Shown in pieces: positions 9,169 to 20,000 of a stretch of DNA of 64,000 nucleotides. Origin of the DNA: Dryocola boscaweniae (GTDB taxonomy: Bacteria > Pseudomonadota > Gammaproteobacteria > Enterobacterales > Enterobacteriaceae); NCBI RefSeq assembly GCF_025215095.1, contig NZ_JALHAP010000079.1, positions 186,001 to 250,000 of the forward strand, written 5' to 3'. A program made the position numbers and the translations under genes. The notes under the pieces are model-generated. The model saw only the letters and a program-made list of their open reading frames with translations. It was not told the origin of the DNA and did not search any database. How positions within the stretch are numbered: the first letter of the stretch is position 1; each line of letters starts with the position of its first letter.

Positions 9169-9719
9169 ATCAAAGAGGGTTTACCTTACTGGAAACATTA
9201 ATCGCCATGGCTTTGAGTAGCGTGGTGTTGCTTAGCGCCGGGCGACTTTTTCCCGCTCTCCAGCGTGGCGTGCTGTTGCAATATCAGAAAGAAAATTTGC
9301 ATGAATCGCTCTGGCAACTGGTTTTTAGCATAGGGAAAAACTTGCAGCGGGCGGGTTATTGCCACGGCACATGTACCGGAAAGGGCTTAACGCTCATCAA
9401 AGGCGGGGAATGTGTACTGGTGCGGTGGGATATAAACGGTAACGGGCGCTGGGAGCCTCCCGGGCACGCAGAAGCCGAGGTCACTGGATTTCGGCTAAGA
9501 AATGGCAGCCTTGAAACTCTAAAAGGGGCGGCTACCTGCGAGGGCAGCGGCTGGGAGAAAATAACGGATCCGGAAATCGTGGTGATAAATCATTTCTCAG
9601 TAACACAGTTATTCCGTAATTCTTTACAGCCGCTGCTGGAAATTCAGCTTAGCGCTTCGTTGAAAGGAGGAGCTCAGCCCGTCTCGTTAAGGCATATCGT
9701 TGTGGGGTACAACTTGTGA
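9159..9719 (+). CDS. ppdB: Pseudopilin-like protein PpdB
   Basis: A 186-residue prepilin-like protein starting MQLNQRGFTLLETLIAMALS, with a clear GF-T-L-x-E cleavage motif and assembly helix, then a head domain containing several cysteines (CHGTCTGKG). It overlaps the end of ppdA by 10 bp and is overlapped in turn by ygdB, indicating translational coupling. It resembles PulJ/GspJ-type minor pseudopilins. The length matches E. coli PpdB (187). Confidence 0.92.
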   Translation: MQLNQRGFTLLETLIAMALSSVVLLSAGRLFPALQRGVLLQYQKENLHESLWQLVFSIGKNLQRAGYCHGTCTGKGLTLIKGGECVLVRWDINGNGRWEPPGHAEAEVTGFRLRNGSLETLKGAATCEGSGWEKITDPEIVVINHFSVTQLFRNSLQPLLEIQLSASLKGGAQPVSLRHIVVGYNL

Positions 9720-10144
9720 AAAACCTCCAGCGAGGCAGCAGCTCTCTGGCATTTGTGTTGCTGCTTTTGTCCTTAGGCATACTGATGCTCAACGGGCTGC
9801 AACAGCAGCTAAACCAGCAGCGAAAGGCTATTGCCAGCGAAATTAGCTTTCTAAAATACTATGTCGGCGCCGTTTCCGCGCTAGCCTGGGGAGGACAGCA
9901 ACGCTGGCAGGCAACCAGGCAATGGCAGTGCCAGCAGCAAGGAAAGGAATGGCGAGCTTGCGTCCTGTTAACAGAAAAAGGAGATACGTTAATGGCGGCT
10001 CAGAAGCTTCCTGGGCAGGATCAACTCCCGCTTACGCTGTGGCGCTGGGGAAGCCTTGAGGATTCTCGCTGGCGTGCTGCAGCTCATGGTTGGCTCGATT
10101 TCTGTCCCATCAGGGAGGATGCTCAGTGCCAGCTTCCACAGTGA
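9716..10144 (+). CDS. ygdB: DUF2509 family protein YgdB
   Basis: A 142-residue protein (E. coli YgdB 135) beginning at a GTG that overlaps the ppdB stop by 4 bp. One N-terminal hydrophobic segment (SLAFVLLLLSLGILMLNG) is followed by a polar, glutamine- and tryptophan-rich region. It lacks the glycine-phenylalanine prepilin cleavage motif of its neighbours, but its place in the operon resembles that of PilX/PulK-type minor pilin components. The function is unknown. Confidence 0.9.
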   Translation: MKNLQRGSSSLAFVLLLLSLGILMLNGLQQQLNQQRKAIASEISFLKYYVGAVSALAWGGQQRWQATRQWQCQQQGKEWRACVLLTEKGDTLMAAQKLPGQDQLPLTLWRWGSLEDSRWRAAAHGWLDFCPIREDAQCQLPQ

Positions 10145-10467
10145 AAGCAAAACAAAGTGGCTTTAGCCTGCCTGAAGTGCTGTGTTCTCTGGCGCTTTTT
10201 GCCGTGGTGATGATGGCATTACTCGGTTACCACCGGGTTCTGCAACAAGGATTTCAGGCCCAATGGCAGTTCCGATACCTGTGGCGACTGGCTGTTGAAA
10301 TGAGCGAACCCCTGGTACCGGATCCGCTACCCGAGTGGAAAGTCATCAGACAGCAGACATCTGAGGCAGGATGTGTCAGCATCGCCGTTACTATTACCAG
10401 CCCTGCGGGGCGTTCCGGGCAGCTATCGCGTCTGCATTGCCCGCAGGAAGAGAAAAGTCAGGAGTAG
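10126..10467 (+). CDS. ppdC: Pseudopilin-like protein PpdC
   Basis: A prepilin-like protein of about 113 residues with the motif QSGFSLPEVLCSLALFAVVM. The start is set at GTG 10126, which has a good GGAGG 8 bases upstream and overlaps ygdB by 19 bp. A second GTG at 10141 would align better with the short E. coli leader but has no ribosome site. The C-terminal part (GCVSIAVTITSPAGRSGQL, RLHCP) matches E. coli PpdC. recC begins 8 bp after the stop. Confidence 0.88.
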   Translation: MPASTVKAKQSGFSLPEVLCSLALFAVVMMALLGYHRVLQQGFQAQWQFRYLWRLAVEMSEPLVPDPLPEWKVIRQQTSEAGCVSIAVTITSPAGRSGQLSRLHCPQEEKSQE

Positions 10468-10474
10468 CGATTCT

Positions 10475-13400
10475 ATGTTGCGTGTTTACCATTCCAACCG
10501 CCTTGATGTCCTCGAAGCCATCATGGAATTTATTGTGGAAGGGCAGCCTCTTCCCGATCCGTTCCAGCCAGAGGTAGTGCTTGTACAGAGCGCGGGGATG
10601 GCGCAATGGCTACAAATGACGCTGGCACAAAAGTTTGGTATTGCTGCCAACATAGCGTTTCCGCTTCCGGCAAGCTTTATTTGGGATATGTTCGTCCGCG
10701 TTCTGCCGGACGTGCCTGAGGAGAGTGCGTTTAACAAACAGAGCATGAGCTGGAAACTCATGAAGCTGATTCCCGATATGCTCGAAAAGCCGGAGTTTGT
10801 TCTGCTGCTGCACTATCTGAAAGAAGATGAGCATGGTCGAAAGCTCTTCCAGCTTGCTTCACGCATCGCGGATCTCTATGACCAGTATCTCGTATATCGT
10901 CCCGACTGGTTAAGTAAATGGGAGAGGGGAGAGTTAGTGGAAAATGCGGGTGATGCGCAGCTTTGGCAGGCGCCGCTGTGGGCAGCACTTGTGCAACATA
11001 CCCGTGAGCTCGGTCAGCCAGAATGGCACCGTGCGAACCTTTATCAGCGATTTATCAGTACCCTGGAAAAGAGCGACGAATGCCCGGCCGGTCTGCCTCC
11101 ACGGGTCTTTATTTGTGGCATTTCTGCCTTGCCGCCTGTTTATCTCCAGGCCCTTCAGGCGCTGGGTAAACATATTGATGTCCATCTTTTGTTTACCAAC
11201 CCTTGTCGTTATTACTGGGGTGATATTAAAGATCCGTCATATCTTGCGCGGTTGTTAAGCCGTCGGCGTCGCAGCCATTATCAGGCAGATAATTCATTGC
11301 CATTATTTAAGGATAATCAGACGGCTTTCTCTCTCTTTAACGATGACGGGGAGCAGGACGTAGGCAATCCAATGCTGGCTTCGTGGGGAAAGCTGGGCCG
11401 TGATTATACTTTCCTGCTGGCGGAGCTCGAGCAGTTTGAAGAGATTGACGTGTTTGTGGACATTGAGCCGGATAACCTGCTGCACAGCCTGCAGTATGAT
11501 CTGCTTGAGCTACAAAACAATGCCGTTACGGGATTAACGGAAGAAGATTACTCGCATAGTCATAACAAAAGAAGGCTGGATCCCAACGATCGCTCTATCA
11601 CGTTTCACGAATGTCACAGCCCACAGCGAGAAGTGGAGGTGCTCTACGATCAGCTACTGGCAATGCTGGATGCCGATCCTTCGCTGACACCGCGCGACAT
11701 CATCGTCATGGTTGCGGATATCGACAGCTACAGCCCGTTTATTCAGGCTGTTTTCGGTAACGCCGCATCAGACCGCAGGCTACCTTTTGCTATTTCCGAC
11801 CGGCGTGCAAGCCAGGCGCATCCTGCGCTCCAGGCCTTTATCTCTTTGCTTTCCCTGCCGACCAGCCGCTTTATGGCAGAAGATGTACTGGCTTTGCTCG
11901 AAGTGCCTGCTCTTGCAGCACGCTTTGCCATCAACGAAGAAGGTCTTCGCTATTTACGGCAGTGGGTGAATGAATCGGGCGTGCGCTGGGGCATTGATGA
12001 CGACAACGTGCTCGAATTTGATCTACCGGTTACCGGGCAACACACCTGGCGTTTCGGCTTAACCCGCATGCTTTTGGGTTATGCGATGGACAGTAAGGCG
12101 GGTGAATGGCAATCCGTTCTGCCTTATGACGAATCCAGCGGTTTAATCGCTGAACTGGTGGGGCAACTGGCTGAGCTGCTGATGCAGCTCAATCGCTGGC
12201 GGCAGGCGCTTTGCGCTGAAAGGCTGCTTTCTGAATGGGTGCCGGTATGCCGTGAAATGCTTGATTGTTTCTTCCTGCCGGACAAAGACACTGAGGCGGC
12301 ATTGGCGCTTATTGAAAAGCAATGGCAGGAAATAATTAAGCACGGTCTGGATGCCCATTACCAGCAAGCTGTCCCCCTCAGGTTATTGCATGACGAACTG
12401 GCTCAACGGCTTAATCAGGAACGAATCAGCCCGCGTTTCCTTGCAGGGCCGGTAAACTTTTGTACTCTGATGCCGATGCGTTCTATTCCCTTCAAGGTTG
12501 TTTGCCTGTTGGGCATGAACGATGGCGTTTATCCGCGCACGGTGGCGCCGCTTGGCTTCGACCTGATGAGTCAAAAACCACAGCGTGGCGACCGTAGCCG
12601 TCGTGACGACGACCGCTACCTTTTCCTGGAAGCCTTAAATTCGGCCGAGCAACGCTTTTATATCAGCTATATCGGGCGTTCTATCCAGGATAACAGTAAG
12701 CGTTATCCATCCGTACTGGTCGAAGAGCTGCTTAATTACATAGCCCAAAGCCATTGCCTGCCGCAGGATTCCTCGCGTACCTGCGATGAAAGCGGCGAAG
12801 GCGTAAAAGCACATCTCATTTACCAACACAGCCGCACCCCGTTTGATGCAAGTAACTTTATGCCCGTCTCCCATGAGCAAAGCTATGCCAGTGAATGGCT
12901 TCCGGCTGCCTGCGAGCAAGGAGAGGTTCATCCGCCGTTTATCCAGGTATTACAGGACAAAGTCCGGGAAGAAATTACTCTGGAGCAACTGCAGCGATTC
13001 TGGCGGCATCCGGTACGAGCTTTCTTTCAGATGCGACTGGGAATTAATTTCTGGCTTGATAAAACAGAGCTGCCGGATGCTGAACCTTTTACGCTCGATA
13101 GCCTCGAACGTTTCCAGATGAATCAGCAGCTACTCAATACCCTGATTGTTGGCGACGATCCACAACTGCTATTTCGCCGCTATCGTGCAGCCGGAGCTCT
13201 GCCGTATGGGGCCTTTGGTGAAATTGTTTGGGAAAACCAGTTAACAGAAATGGAAGAACTGTCCGCAAAAGTGATAGCTGAGCGGCAAAATGGCGCAAGC
13301 CTTGAAGTTGATTTAACGCTGGCGGGAACAAGACTGGTAGGGTGGTTGTCGGATGTTCAGTCTGACGGTTTGCTGCGCTGGCGTCCTTCCGTTCTGAACG

Positions 13401-13849
13401 TCGCCCATGGCATGCAGTTATGGGTAGAGCATATTGTCTGGTGCGCCATGGGTGGGGTTGGGAGCAGCCGAATGTACGGGCGAAAATCTTCCGCATGGAA
13501 TTTCCCGTCTCTGGACGTTGAGCAGGCCAAAAGCTATTTATTGCAACTTATTGATGGTTATCGGGAAGGATTAAACCAGCCGCTTCTGCTGCTACCAAAT
13601 AGTGGTGGTGCGTGGATAAAAGCCTGTTATGACCCGGTAAATGATGCCATTTTATGGGATGAACAAACGCAGCAGAAAGCTAAAAGCAGGCTGTTGGCGG
13701 CATGGGAGGGTAACCAAATGGTAGAAGGCGAAGGCGCTGATATCTGGTTACAGCGTTTATACCGCACGCTGGATAATGACTACTATGAAGCCGTTATTCG
13801 TGAGGCCGAGCGTTACCTGTTACCGCTGTTTCGATTCAACCGTTCATAA
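10475..13849 (+). CDS. recC: Exonuclease V gamma subunit RecC
   Basis: A 1124-residue subunit (E. coli 1122) of the RecBCD helicase-nuclease that processes double-strand ends. RecC splits the duplex and holds the channel that recognises Chi. It begins MLRVYHSNRLDVLEAIMEF and retains E. coli-like blocks such as FPLPASFIWDMFVRVLP, HSPQREVEVLYD and RSRRDDDRYLFLEAL. The frame is open 34 codons further upstream inside ppdC, but homology starts at ATG 10475, preceded by AGGAG. ptrA, recB and recD follow in the order found in E. coli. Confidence 0.98.
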   Translation: MLRVYHSNRLDVLEAIMEFIVEGQPLPDPFQPEVVLVQSAGMAQWLQMTLAQKFGIAANIAFPLPASFIWDMFVRVLPDVPEESAFNKQSMSWKLMKLIPDMLEKPEFVLLLHYLKEDEHGRKLFQLASRIADLYDQYLVYRPDWLSKWERGELVENAGDAQLWQAPLWAALVQHTRELGQPEWHRANLYQRFISTLEKSDECPAGLPPRVFICGISALPPVYLQALQALGKHIDVHLLFTNPCRYYWGDIKDPSYLARLLSRRRRSHYQADNSLPLFKDNQTAFSLFNDDGEQDVGNPMLASWGKLGRDYTFLLAELEQFEEIDVFVDIEPDNLLHSLQYDLLELQNNAVTGLTEEDYSHSHNKRRLDPNDRSITFHECHSPQREVEVLYDQLLAMLDADPSLTPRDIIVMVADIDSYSPFIQAVFGNAASDRRLPFAISDRRASQAHPALQAFISLLSLPTSRFMAEDVLALLEVPALAARFAINEEGLRYLRQWVNESGVRWGIDDDNVLEFDLPVTGQHTWRFGLTRMLLGYAMDSKAGEWQSVLPYDESSGLIAELVGQLAELLMQLNRWRQALCAERLLSEWVPVCREMLDCFFLPDKDTEAALALIEKQWQEIIKHGLDAHYQQAVPLRLLHDELAQRLNQERISPRFLAGPVNFCTLMPMRSIPFKVVCLLGMNDGVYPRTVAPLGFDLMSQKPQRGDRSRRDDDRYLFLEALNSAEQRFYISYIGRSIQDNSKRYPSVLVEELLNYIAQSHCLPQDSSRTCDESGEGVKAHLIYQHSRTPFDASNFMPVSHEQSYASEWLPAACEQGEVHPPFIQVLQDKVREEITLEQLQRFWRHPVRAFFQMRLGINFWLDKTELPDAEPFTLDSLERFQMNQQLLNTLIVGDDPQLLFRRYRAAGALPYGAFGEIVWENQLTEMEELSAKVIAERQNGASLEVDLTLAGTRLVGWLSDVQSDGLLRWRPSVLNVAHGMQLWVEHIVWCAMGGVGSSRMYGRKSSAWNFPSLDVEQAKSYLLQLIDGYREGLNQPLLLLPNSGGAWIKACYDPVNDAILWDEQTQQKAKSRLLAAWEGNQMVEGEGADIWLQRLYRTLDNDYYEAVIREAERYLLPLFRFNRS

Positions 13850-14004
13850 ATAAATAGTATAAAAATTGCACAGCCCGGTAAGTTCATCTATGATGCGCAA
13901 CTTGCTCAGGGGTGGCGAAAAAAGTAACAACTAAAAGAGCGTGATACCTTAAAAGTTGTTAATGATGAGAGAGTTAGGAAGTTTCGTGATTATGAGGTTC
14001 GTGA

Positions 14005-16893
14005 ATGCCTAAATGCAGCACCTGGTTCAAACCGCTTTTCTTGTTAGTTGCTCTTTGGGCACCATTAAGTCAGGCAGACACGGGCTGGCAGCCCCTCCAG
14101 GAAACCATCCGTAAAAGCGATAAGGATAATCGCCAGTATCAGGCAGTGCGTCTGGATAACCATATGACAGTCTTGCTGGTCTCCGACCCGCAGGCGGTGA
14201 AATCCTTGTCTGCGCTGGTTGTGCCTGTAGGATCGCTTGAAGACCCTGACGATCATCTGGGACTCGCACACTACCTCGAACATATGACGCTGATGGGCTC
14301 AAAGAAATATCCCGAGCCGGACAGCCTGTCTGAATTTCTTAAAAAGCACGGCGGCAGCCATAACGCCAGTACCGCGACTTACCGCACCGCATTTTATATG
14401 GAAGTTGAAAATGATGCGCTGGCGGGTGCCGTCGATCGTCTGGCCGACGCCATCGCCGAACCTAATCTGGCTGCGGAATACGCCGAACGTGAGCGTAACG
14501 CAGTCAACGCAGAATTAACGCTGGCTCGTGCTCGTGACGGTATGCGTATGGCGCAAGTCAGTGCAGAGACGCTTAATCCTGCGCACCCCGGTTCGCGTTT
14601 TTCAGGCGGCAACCTCGAAACTTTGCGCGATAAGCCGGGCAGCAAGCTGCTTGATGCGCTGGTGGCGTTTCGCAATCAATACTATTCCGCCAACCTGATG
14701 AAAGCTGTCATCTACAGTAATAAGCCTTTGCCTGAACTGGCAAAAATCGCTGTGGATACCTACGGACGCGTGCCCGATAAAAGTATTGAAAAACCGGTTA
14801 TCACTGTTCCTGTGGTGACGGACGCCCAGAAGGGCATCATCATTCACTATGTGCCGGCGCTGCCGCGCAAAGTACTGCGCGTCGAATTCCGTATAGATAA
14901 CAACAGCGATAAATTCCGCAGCAAAACCGATGAGCTGATTGGCTACCTGATTGGCAATCGCAGCGAGAATACCTTATCCGACTGGCTGCAAAAGCAGGGG
15001 CTGGCAGACAGCATCCGTGCGGATTCCGATCCGTTAATCAACGGCAATAGCGGCGTGTTTGCTATATCCGTTTCTTTAACGGACAAAGGCCTTGCGCAGC
15101 GTGATGAAGTCGTTGCGGCTATTTTCAGCTACCTGAATAATCTGCGTCAGAACGGGGTGGATAAACGCTACTTCGACGAACTGGCGCACGTGCTGGATCT
15201 GGATTTCCGATATCCCTCTATTAACCGTGATATGGACTATGTGGAGTGGTTAGCGGACACCATGCTGCGTGTGCCGGTTGAACATACACTCGATGCGGTA
15301 AATATTGCCGACCAGTTTGATCCTGCAGCCATCAAAGAACGGCTGGATATGATGACGCCGCAAAACGCGCGTATCTGGTATATCAGCCCGAAAGAACCGC
15401 ACAATAAAACCGCTTATTTTGTCGATGCGCCGTATCAGGTCGACAAAATCAGCGAACAGACATTTGCCGACTGGCAGCAGAAAGCCGCTGCGATCAACCT
15501 TACCCTGCCGCAGTTGAATCCGTATATTCCGGACGATTTCACCCTGATCAAACCGGAAAAAACCTATGCCCATCCGGAACTGTTGGTTAAAGAACCGGGC
15601 CTGCGCGTGCTCTATATGCCGAGCAAATATTTCGGCCTTGAACCAAAAGCCGACGTGACTATGGTGCTGCGTAATCCGCAGGCGATGGATAGCGCTAAAA
15701 ACCAGGTTCTGTTCGCCCTAAACGATTACCTGGCCGGTATCGCGCTGGATGAATTAAGTAATCAGGCGGCCATTGGCGGCATCAGTTTTTCAACCAACGC
15801 GAATAGCGGATTAATGGTTAATGCCAATGGCTATACGCAACGTTTGCCGCAACTGTTTGAAGCGTTGTTGAAGGGATATTTTTCTTATACCCCAACGCAG
15901 GAACAGCTTATTCAGGCGAAGTCCTGGTATGCGCAAATGATGGACTCAGCGGATAAAGGTAAAGCGTACGACCAGGCTATTATGCCAATCCAGATGGTTT
16001 CTCAGGTCCCTTACTTCCAGCGTGAAGCGCGTCGCGCCCTGCTGCCAGAAATAACGTTGCAGGACGTTATTTCCTACCGCGATACGTTAAAAAATAACGC
16101 TAAACCCGAATTCCTGGTGTTAGGCAACATGGCGCCGGCTCAAGCTAAAACGCTGGCGCACCGGGTTCAAAGCCAGCTAGCTGCCAGAGGTAACGAGTGG
16201 TGCCGCAACAAAGATGTGCTGGTCGATAAACAGACTCTTGCGATGTTTGAGAAAACCGGGAGCAGCACAGATTCTGCCCTGGCCGCAGTATATGTCCCTA
16301 AAGGTTACGACGAGACTGTCAGCACAGCTTATAGCTCGATGCTTGGACAGATCATTCAGCCGTGGTTCTACAACCAGTTGCGTACTCAGGAACAACTGGG
16401 TTATGCAGTGTTCGCCTTCCCGATGTCCGTTGGACGCCAATGGGGAGTTGGTTTCCTGCTGCAAAGTAGCGATAAGCAACCGGCTTATCTTTATGAGCGC
16501 TTTAAGGCCTTTTATCCGGTTGCAGAACAAAAGTTACGTTCTATGAGCGCGGATGATTTTGCCCAGATGCAGCAAGGTGTTATCAGCGAAATGATGCAGG
16601 CACCGCAGACTTTGTCTCAGGAGGCTTCGCAGTTGAGCAAAGATTTTGACAGAGGAAACCTGGCCTTTGATTCGCGTGATAAAGTAGTCGCCGAAATTAA
16701 AAAGCTGACTCCACAAAAACTGGCGGATTTCTTCCATCAGGCGGTGGTTGAACCTCAGGGCGCGGCAATGTTGTCGCAGGTTTCCGGCAGCCATAACGGC
16801 AAAGCGGAATATGCCATGCCAAAAGGGTGGAAAACCTGGGAGGGGGTCAGCAATCTGCAACAATCGTTGCCGCTTATAGACGCTATACCCTAA
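14005..16893 (+). CDS. ptrA: Periplasmic zinc protease III, pitrilysin
   Basis: A 962-residue M16 metallopeptidase of the periplasm that degrades small polypeptides such as insulin. A signal peptide covers about residues 1-24 (LFLLVALWAPLSQAD). The inverted zinc motif HxxEH is HYLEH at residues 89-93, with the downstream Glu in ERERNAVNAEL. Four M16 half-domains follow; the second half is catalytically silent, as expected. The last residues (DAIP) and the TAA stop lie inside the left arm of an ERIC-like repeat, so the C-terminus has probably been rewritten. It is placed between recC and recB, as in E. coli. Confidence 0.97.
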   Translation: MPKCSTWFKPLFLLVALWAPLSQADTGWQPLQETIRKSDKDNRQYQAVRLDNHMTVLLVSDPQAVKSLSALVVPVGSLEDPDDHLGLAHYLEHMTLMGSKKYPEPDSLSEFLKKHGGSHNASTATYRTAFYMEVENDALAGAVDRLADAIAEPNLAAEYAERERNAVNAELTLARARDGMRMAQVSAETLNPAHPGSRFSGGNLETLRDKPGSKLLDALVAFRNQYYSANLMKAVIYSNKPLPELAKIAVDTYGRVPDKSIEKPVITVPVVTDAQKGIIIHYVPALPRKVLRVEFRIDNNSDKFRSKTDELIGYLIGNRSENTLSDWLQKQGLADSIRADSDPLINGNSGVFAISVSLTDKGLAQRDEVVAAIFSYLNNLRQNGVDKRYFDELAHVLDLDFRYPSINRDMDYVEWLADTMLRVPVEHTLDAVNIADQFDPAAIKERLDMMTPQNARIWYISPKEPHNKTAYFVDAPYQVDKISEQTFADWQQKAAAINLTLPQLNPYIPDDFTLIKPEKTYAHPELLVKEPGLRVLYMPSKYFGLEPKADVTMVLRNPQAMDSAKNQVLFALNDYLAGIALDELSNQAAIGGISFSTNANSGLMVNANGYTQRLPQLFEALLKGYFSYTPTQEQLIQAKSWYAQMMDSADKGKAYDQAIMPIQMVSQVPYFQREARRALLPEITLQDVISYRDTLKNNAKPEFLVLGNMAPAQAKTLAHRVQSQLAARGNEWCRNKDVLVDKQTLAMFEKTGSSTDSALAAVYVPKGYDETVSTAYSSMLGQIIQPWFYNQLRTQEQLGYAVFAFPMSVGRQWGVGFLLQSSDKQPAYLYERFKAFYPVAEQKLRSMSADDFAQMQQGVISEMMQAPQTLSQEASQLSKDFDRGNLAFDSRDKVVAEIKKLTPQKLADFFHQAVVEPQGAAMLSQVSGSHNGKAEYAMPKGWKTWEGVSNLQQSLPLIDAIP

Positions 16894-17006
16894 ATAATTC
16901 GAGTTGCAGCCAGGCTGCAAGGGAGCTCATCACGGGGCGCTTACTCAGGTAAGTGCCTGGCAAGCGAGTACAGCCAACGCCCTGCAGCTTGAAGAATGAC
17001 GGGAAT
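16885..17006. repeat. ERIC/IRU-like intergenic repeat
   Basis: A 122-bp imperfect palindrome. The outer arms are ATACCCTAAATAATTCGAG at the left and, read from the right end inward, ATTCCCGTCATTCTTCAAG, both continuing into TGCAG. The centre contains CTTACTCAGGTAAGTGCC, comparable to the core of the Enterobacterial Repetitive Intergenic Consensus (about 127 bp). It begins inside the last codons of ptrA and ends 17 bp before recB, so it forms most of the ptrA-recB spacer. Confidence 0.8.
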
Positions 17007-17023
17007 AAATAAAGTGAGAGATA

Positions 17024-20000
17024 ATGACCGACACCGCTCAGCCCCTTGATCCACTAAGCTTGCCGCTCATCGGTGAGCGCCTGATTGAAGCTTCTGCCGG
17101 TACCGGAAAAACATTCACCATAGCGGCATTGTATTTACGATTACTGTTGGGGCTGGGGGAAAGCGCCGCTTTTCCTCGCCCGCTCGGTGTTGAAGAGTTG
17201 CTGGTCGTGACCTTTACCGAAGCGGCCACGGAAGAACTGCGTGGCCGTATTCGCGCCAATATTCATGAGCTGCGCATCGCCTGTGTGCGCAACCACACTG
17301 AAAATCCTCTCCTTTCACAACTGCTGGACCAAATTCCCGACAAACATCAGGCGGCGCAAATTTTGCGGCTGGCGGAACAGCAGATGGACGAGGCCGCTAT
17401 TTTCACTATCCATGGTTTTTGCCAGCGGATGCTAAGCCTTAACGCCTTTGAGTCAGGCATGCTTTTCGAGCAACAGCTCATTGAAGATGAATCCCTGCTG
17501 CGCCGGCATGCCTGCGCTGACTTCTGGCGTCGTCACTGTTATCCGTTGCCTAAACCTGTAGCGCAGGCGATGAGCGAGCATTGGTCTGGTCCTGAGGATT
17601 TGCTGTGCGACATCAATAGCTGGTTGCAGGGGGAGCAGCCCGCGCTGAAACAGCCTCCGGCAGATAATGAAACGCTGATTGCGCGTCACGAAAAGATTGT
17701 TGCCGCCATTGATAACGTGAAAGCGCAATGGCAGGCTGCGGCAGAAGAGATCGCGGCCATTATTGACCAGTCCGGCGTCGACAGACGAAGCTACAGCAGC
17801 AAAAACCTGCCCAACTGGCTTAACATCATTGGCGAATGGGCGCAGACATCCACAAGCAGCTATCAGTTACCGGATGCGTTAAGCCGTTTTTCACAGGCGA
17901 CGCTTGATGAGAAAACCAAAAAAGGCGAGCCGCCGCGCCATGCCGTCTTTAACGAAATAGCTGCTCTACTGGCAGAGCCCCTGACGCTTCGCGATCTGGT
18001 TATTGCACGTGCCATGGCAGAAATTCGCTATATCGTACAGCAGGAAAAGCGTCGTCGAGGCGAGTTGGGTTTTGACGATATGCTTAGCCGTCTTGATGAA
18101 GCCTTACGTCAACCGGGCGGTGAGGTTCTGGCCGCAGCGATTCGGGCCCGTTTTCCGGTGGCGATGATCGATGAATTCCAGGATACCGACCCGCAGCAAT
18201 ATCGTATTTTCCATCGGCTTTATGCCAACCAGCCAGAAACCGCGCTGCTGCTGATTGGCGATCCCAAGCAGGCGATTTATGCTTTCCGCGGCGCGGACAT
18301 TTTCACCTACATGAAAGCGCGCCACGAGGTAAGCAATCATTATACGCTGGACACCAACTGGCGCTCGTCTCCATCGATGATAGCCAGCGTGAACACGTTA
18401 TTTAGTCAGGTTGAAAACCCCTTTTTATTCCGCCAGATACCTTTCTTATCGGTAAAAGCCGCGCCTAAAAACAGCGGCCTGCGATTTACCGTTCGGGATG
18501 AGACATTAGCGGCGATGTCGCTGTGGTTGCAGCCGGGAGATGGCTGCGGTGTGAGTGATTACCAACAAGCCATGGCGATGCAGTGCGCACAGCAAATCCG
18601 TGACTGGCTAGCCGCGGGGCTTCGTGGTGACGCCCTGCTTTGGGAAGGCGACAAATCCCGCCCGGTGCAGGCATCCGATATCACGATTCTTGTGCGCAGC
18701 AGAGGCGAGGCGGCAATAGTTTGTGAGGCGCTGGGCGGGTTGAATATCCCTTCGGTTTATCTCTCGAATCGCGATTCTGTATTCGCCACGCCGGAAGCCC
18801 GCGAGCTGCTATGGATTTTGCAGGCGGTGCTGGCGCCGGAAATAGAATCTACGCTGCGTAGCGCTATGGCGACCAGCGTCTTAGGGCTGGATGCGCAGCG
18901 TATTGAAGCGCTGAATGAAGACGAGGAAGCCTGGGACCGGCTGGTGGAAGAGTTTACCGGCTACCGGCAAATTTGGTTCCGTCGGGGCGTGATGCCGATG
19001 CTGCGCACTTTGATGGCCGCACGCCAGGTTGCAGAAAATCTACTGGCGACGCCCGGGGGCGAAAGACGTCTGACGGATATTTTGCACATCAGCGAACTGC
19101 TGCAGGAAGCGGCTTCGCAGGCCGACAGCGAACATGCGTTAGTTCGCTGGCTTGCGCAGCAAATCGCGGAACCTAACAGCAGCGCCTCCAGTCAACAACT
19201 GCGTCTTGAAAGCGATAAACACCTGGTTCAGGTTGTCACCATTCACAAGTCCAAAGGGCTTGAGTATCCGTTAGTCTGGCTGCCTTTTATCGCCAATTTC
19301 CGGCCGCAGAGCAGCGGTTTGTATCACGATCGCACCACATTTACCTCGTTACTGGACTTAAGCAATAACGAAGAAAGCATGAGCCTTGCGGAAGAGGAAC
19401 GGCTCGCAGAAGATTTGCGCTTGCTGTACGTGGCGCTAACCCGTTCTGTCTGGCATTGCAGTGTTGGCGTTGCTCCTCTTTTTCGCGGTACACGTGCCAA
19501 AAAAGGGACCAGCGATCTGCACCTTAGTGCGCTGGGTTACCTGCTGCAAAAAGGTGAAGCTCAGGATGCTGCAGGTCTGCAGGCATGTCTTGAGGCGTTA
19601 GCCTGTGAGGCGATTAGCGTGGAGTCGCTAAGGCAAAAAGATCCGCAACCCTGGCAGCCCGTTGCGGTTAAGCGGCCGGAACTGAGCGCGCGCGTATTGC
19701 AACGGAGCATCTCTGATAACTGGCAGGTGACCAGCTATTCCGGCCTGCAACAGCATGGTCAGAGTGTGGCGCTGGATTTATTACCGCGTCTTGATGTGGA
19801 CGCTGCGGGGGCCGAACAGCAGAAAAGTGAGCCATTACTAACTCCTCACTCCTTCCCACGCGGCGCGGCGCCCGGCACATTCCTGCACAGCCTGTTTGAA
19901 GACATTGATTTTACCCAGCCGCTTGATGAAGCATGGCTTGCCGAGGCGTTGACCCTGCAGGGATTTGGCGAGCGCTGGCAGCCCGTTCTTAGCGGCTGGC

